From Coniella vitis (taxonomy: Eukaryota; Ascomycota; Sordariomycetes; Diaporthales; Schizoparmaceae), in contig WUJK01000004.1 of NCBI GenBank assembly GCA_011317545.1, forward strand, positions 1,798,001 to 1,862,000: a DNA stretch of 64,000 nucleotides, read 5' to 3'. Both the position numbers and the translations under genes were made by a program. The notes under the pieces were generated by a model. It ran no database searches. It worked only from the letters and a program-made list of their open reading frames with translations, and had not been told where the DNA came from. This document shows positions 59,803 through 64,000 of the stretch, piece after piece (the stretch's first letter is position 1; each line of letters begins with the position of its first letter).

Positions 59803-60381
59803 TCATACCCTTCTGTTAGCTCCTTGATAGACCGTTTGGAAGAAGACATGCGTGAGCTCATTCATCATCGTCTCCCACTCTCCAAGCTCACTCTCTGAGA
59901 ACTTGTTTGATTTGGACTTGATAAGGCCTCCTTTGCCGCCGACCTCCTGACTGCTCCGCTGCCCTGTTTCCTCTGGTGTCTTGGCCAGCTGACGAATTGC
60001 CGGGTTGAAAAGCACGGGATCGTCGACTTTGATCTTATTAAATATCCAGTCTATGGTGGCCCGCTTATTTATTTCTACTTTCAAGGTGACGATCGCGTTG
60101 AAGTGCTTCAGGTCGTGGCACTTGATGAGCACAGGTACGGTGAACGATTACGGAAGACCCGTCTCTCGGCTTTTCATTTTCACGCAGCGTCCATCCACAT
60201 GCCGTAGGGTCCCCACAATCAATACCCTGCCCGTAGTGCTTGCCACCTGTGATCGTGGTCTGGTCACTAATATCCCATCCAGTGCTTGTCTCAAGAGACA
60301 CTTCGGCGTCCGCGCCAACCGCCGATAACCCAGATAGAGCAGGGTCCAGTTTACCTCCCTTTTTCACCTCTTCGTGGTACC
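59803..60381 (-). pseudogene. Unknown fungal protein, C-terminal part with a frame break
   Basis: A CTCTCTTAG acceptor just before 60381 opens a frame reading YHEEVKKGGKLDPALSGLSA, with GDPTACGWTLRENEKPRDG near 60180. The continuation is in another frame (VPVLIKCHDLKHFNAIVTL, then DDPVLFNPAIRQLAK) and ends at 59803. From memory, the order WTLREN, then PVLI, then DDPVLFNP resembles an unnamed ascomycete family, so the two parts belong together. No convincing intron joins them in the 60125-60170 overlap, so a small indel is likely. The N-terminal exon upstream was not identified. Function unknown; it could be a live gene with a micro-intron. Confidence 0.45.
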
Positions 60382-61644
60382 CTAAGAGAGAGCTGGGTGA
60401 TATTCACTAGGGGCCACCCGTGGCTACGGCCATTGCTGCGGGCCTCGCTGCCATGGCATTGGAATGTATTCGCACTGGTTTCTGGCAGTCCGAGGAAAAC
60501 AATGACCGGCGAGCGATAATGTTCAAAGAAGACAAGTTGGTTATGGACTCAGAAAGGATCAGGACCGTTTTTGAAAGGATGAATACATAGAGATCTGGCT
60601 ATACCTGGGTATGGAAAACCCTTCACACTTGAGGTGTGTGAAATCATTGGAGTTAGAGATCGTGATAGTCAATGGGCTGCTATTAGAGATTTAGCGGAGC
60701 AATTTTTGCGGAAAGTTAGCATGTATTGAATTGTCAGAGAGAAGCTGGGTATTATTGGATTGATTGGAAGGAGGGAGCGAAGAAAGTAACAAATTGACAG
60801 TCAACTGCTGGCTGGAGAAAGAGTAGGAAGAAAATAATGGTAATGATGATGTATTTTGCTTACGTCTCAGCAGCAGAGAGATCCGAGCGATACTATCATA
60901 TAAACTAGTCTGTAAAACTATGAATTATGTTACATAATATAGGGCCGTCTTCATCTATACCTTCATGTTCAATACATCGGATAGGTTACGCCATTGGCAA
61001 TGCTGGCATCGCGGCAACTGAGAGTCGTGGCCTACATTATGATGAGAACCTTGGTAAGGCGAGGCCAGATTGCTGCGTTAGCTTGCGATATATTGTTGCA
61101 AAAACAATATGAGAAGAGAGAAGAATAACAGAAAAGATAACGAAGAATGGGGAGGGCTCACGCTTTTGATGACTTGTCAAGTTTGGCCCGCTGTTCTTTG
61201 CGCAACGGCGAAGAACAGGCATTTCGTAGGTGAGCACTCTGGCATCTCACAAAGAGCTAGTAGGAAGTCCGACTTCTTCTAGGCAGACTATAGTGCCTTA
61301 AACCCAGTGCACGTAGTTTCTTATGGCTTTTGAACCTAAGCACGGAAGTCGACTTAAGACGACGGATATTTATCTCTGAGATACGACCGGGCGGTTGATT
61401 TGTATGCACGCTTCATTCACCCTTGCTGATACGCTTTGGGCTTTACCTAGACTTTAACCCTAGAAGAAGCGTACTCGCTTCTAAGAGTCAGATACATCCC
61501 TAGAATTATATCACATGTGCTTGGCGTTAGGGGTGATGGTGGTAAATGATAAATGCAGCAGGTTATACTATATAGAGTAGCTTTGAAACAATTTTACAAC
61601 AATCACAACAACTACCTCAACTCCCAAGTTGAGAACCAGCCTGG
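60382..61644. other. Intergenic region before the tRNA
   Basis: No supportable gene. It may include a 5' exon of the broken gene to its left. I looked for a 5S rRNA near 61260-61400 and found none. Confidence 0.5.
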
Positions 61645-61748
61645 TCTTTCGTAGTATAGTGGTCAGTATGCGAGCTTGTCAATCAGGATGTATCGTGAGG
61701 TTCCTTCTGTTAACGCTCGAGACCCGGGTTCAATTCCCGGCGAAAGAG
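61645..61748 (+). tRNA. tRNA-Asp(GUC) with a 32-base intron
   Basis: The acceptor stem TCTTTCG/CGAAAGA pairs fully over 7 bp. The D-arm region GTATAGTGGTCAGTATGC is the usual Asp form. The anticodon stem CGAGC/GCTCG encloses loop TTGTCA...C with anticodon GTC. The T arm CCGGGTTCAATTCCCGG is perfect and contains the B box (61727-61737). Removing an intron of about 32 bases after position 37 (about 61683-61713) restores a 7-base anticodon loop. A T run at 61752-61757 fits Pol III termination. Confidence 0.93.
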
Positions 61749-62340
61749 ATCTTTTTTGCCTTTATTAGATTTGCCGAGCGTTTTAATTCACCGTTCTGAC
61801 CGACCGCTGCCGCTATTTTCAGCTTCCAGGCCACCTACCTAGGTAGGTAGGTAGGTGTTTACCTCCCAGGTCGGTATGAAATTTAACCTGGCCAAGGTCT
61901 AATTCACGCCTGACTCTATGGCATGGTCTTAATTGATGCGCGCGTCCCAACCAGTAGCGTTTATTATAGAATCATTTATTTCTCAGCTATGTTATAGCAA
62001 AGATATTTGATCTATATAAGACGATGCATCTGTTGCAGCTTTGCAGTGTGCAGTGAACGATATGCTAGTATGCCTACTTTGTCACCAACAACCGAGAAAC
62101 ATATGCACATTGGTCCTGGCAAGCGTTCAGCTAAGGAGATCTTTGCTATGCGCAAACAAAGGCAACTATCATTGACTCAGTTTACGAGGCGCTGCAGAAC
62201 TCTTAACTACAAAGTTGATGCCCTGCATCGTGATTGCAAAGTTGATGTTAGGCAGTTTTTATACACAATATCCGTAGCACTACTTTTCAGCGGCCAACAC
62301 TAAATGCACTGGAATACGAAGAGATTCAGCTTATCAAGTC
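61749..62340. other. Region between the tRNA and the RIP-mutated relic
   Basis: It contains a tandem AGGT run with its inverted partner at 61833-61856. A 98-codon frame at 62007-62303 has a basic, protein-like C-terminal half and could be a less-mutated 5' part of the relic to its right, but no motif supports this. Confidence 0.4.
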
Positions 62341-63940
62341 CAGTAATATAATGGAGAAGCTATAGAGAGGACTCGCGGGCTTTGCAGACGAGAAAGTTCT
62401 TTTAAAAGAAAAGAGAGGAGAAACCGTATAACTACTATAAATAGAGCCTCGAATTCACCGATAAAGGCTTAGCGGACAAGTCTCCCAAATTATATATATA
62501 AGTACTACCAGAAGAAGTCATCAAAATATTATTCTAATAATTAAAACTTTCTCTCAGTAGACTTTTCAGAAAATAGTCTTATTAGCCAATAGATATCCGA
62601 AAAACGCGCAGCTATAGCCGAAGATATTATGCTTATACTTAGCACCGTTTGGAAGTACGTAGAAGATATTAGATATAGCCCTCGCTTAAGAATAGCCTTC
62701 TACGGCGCCTTACTACTATATATAGCAACTGGGGCCCGTATAGAAGTTATAATATAACTCAAATATAAATAGGTCTAATTAGCCTTTATTTGTTAGAATA
62801 TGGAGGATAAGCTTTACCTAATCGCTATTATAACGCTGATTTAGAATAAGAGAAAGGAAGACTTAAACCAGAAATCCTAAAACGTATTATAAGTTCTCTT
62901 ATATTAACTCTCTCGACCTATACGGTAGGTATAATCGCTAGCTTTATAAATTGGTGCTAATTATTCCAGTCTATCTTTTTCCGTAATATTTGTCCCCTGC
63001 AAATTACTATACCTTTTAACTCTAATTACTGCTATAGCACTTGCGGATAATGCCTTTAAGGTTCTATTCGGTTCGAGGAAAACATTTCTATTGCGCCTAA
63101 GGCTGGAACCTGGCGTTTATTACTTTCCTTCGAAATGGAAATCAGGTTTTCTGGAACTAAGAATATTCGATAGATCCCATAACTAGTATCGTAATATCTG
63201 GCAGCGGACTATATTCGTAATTAGCCTTCGGTATAGCATTCGCCTATATATTACCCGGGTTGGAAGGAGGTAACGCTTAGATAGTATATATAACTTTAAC
63301 CTTTATAGGTTGTTATTCATCCAGTTTTAGCTAAATCTAATAGGGTATCTTATTTAGATGCTATACTTAAGTCTAGTCTACGTATATATATCCTATAATA
63401 TATTTAAGGGGTCTTTAAGTATAGCTATATTCCTCTATACTTATTAGTCGATCTATTAAAGCTCTTATATAAAGATGCTAGAAGTAACTCGGAGGCTAAA
63501 TACCTATTTAAACTTATATCCCACGCCTTTAAGGCGCGCGATAAACAAGCCCCTATTTACTAAACCCTAGAGAAAGTAGAAGCAGGTGGAATCCTATACT
63601 CGTATTATTAAACTCACTGCAGAATATAAGAAGGTCAGAGAAACCAAGTAAAATTATAACTATATAGCTAGAAGATTGGCAGCGCGGCTTAAGTAGGAGA
63701 GGACAAGTATTAGTCGCCTAATAATTAATAAGAAGGGGGAAATTTACTTCGACTATAGCGATAAGCTTCGGGCTATAGGAGTCGATACTGAGACACTTTT
63801 CGAAGAACTCGAAATCTTTACACCTTTATATAATCTACGTAAAGCACTTGCAGAAGCAGGAACGGCGGCTATTAGTCAATTCATGCATAGCAAAGACCAA
63901 GGTGGACAAGCTAGGCGATAAAACTTTATGGGTATGGTGA
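62341..63940 (+). pseudogene. DUF3435 tyrosine-recombinase-like relic (Starship captain family), RIP-mutated
   Basis: Plus-strand coding traces in drifting frames: AEDIMLILSTVWKYVEDI with RLRIAFYGALLLYIATGAR (about 62.61-62.74 kb), LKYK with LYLIAIITLI, TAIALADNAF (about 63.03 kb) and a helical C-terminal part (IARRLAARLK, then IYFDYSDKLRAIGVDTETLF, about 63.67-63.8 kb). This order (ALLLLLxAYTGxRPG-like, LKYxDVxL, LALADNAF) is that of fungal DUF3435 proteins, tyrosine recombinases that include Starship captains. Stops are TAA/TAG at expected Gln codons, and TA density is high until about 63.83 kb. The sequence runs off the window. Family assignment is by recall of motifs only. Confidence 0.55.
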
Positions 63941-64000
63941 GCGAGTTCGTTGCGCACAGACCGGCCAATACAGAGTTCATATTGAAAGATTGGACCGAGA

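Noticed and set aside
61260..61400. A possible 5S rRNA
   Set aside because: The sequence does not match the conserved 5S loops or the usual start and end.
1..64000. CRISPR arrays or prokaryotic operons
   Set aside because: Spliced eukaryotic genes throughout; the only repeats are LTRs, target duplications and simple repeats.

Overview
The window is nuclear DNA of a filamentous ascomycete (Pezizomycotina). The evidence is short GT-AG introns with CTAAC-type branch points, fungal gene families (F-box-like, MRS2, MATE, GABA permease, HET, EamA/DMT, sugar porter), an intron-bearing tRNA-Asp, and a repeat block mutated in the manner of repeat-induced point mutation (RIP: CA to TA and TG to TA). 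The species cannot be named from the sequence alone.

Layout. (1) 1-8.3 kb is gene-rich: an F-box-like gene cut by the window edge, MRS2 (mitochondrial Mg2+ channel), an uncharacterised poly-Q protein and a MATE transporter. (2) 8,303-46,558 is one 38 kb block of nested LTR retrotransposons. I resolved it base by base from LTR pairs of equal length and matching 5-bp target-site duplications. Element A (Ty3/gypsy, +) contains B (gypsy, -), E (chromovirus, -) and D (chromovirus, +). B in turn contains two copies of a miniature element (TRIM) and C, a second copy of the D family in reverse orientation. With insertions removed, A and B are about 7.5 and 7.7 kb, and C, D and E are 7.3-7.5 kb, so each insertion appears to be full length. 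(3) 46.6-61.7 kb is gene-rich again: GABA-type permease, HET-domain protein, EamA/DMT transporter, a decayed gene, a sugar porter, a broken unknown gene and tRNA-Asp(GUC). (4) From about 62.3 kb to the end lies a second RIP-damaged stretch carrying a DUF3435 tyrosine-recombinase-like relic of the family that includes Starship captains.

None of the retroelements can encode intact proteins, because stops at former CAA/CAG and TGG codons run through every frame. Domain order (gag, protease, RT, RNase H, integrase, chromodomain) is still readable. Four points stand out. The chromoviruses E and C/D each seem to carry an extra gene on the opposite strand between pol and the 3' LTR, with its own TATA box. 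C/D has a Tf1-like self-priming site, and the TRIM shares that feature and the C/D LTR ends. In at least six of seven LTR pairs RIP spares the outer half of each LTR. The block sits in what would otherwise be a roughly 1.7 kb intergenic gap between two transporter genes. The host genes form no recognisable pathway; four are membrane transporters of four unrelated superfamilies.
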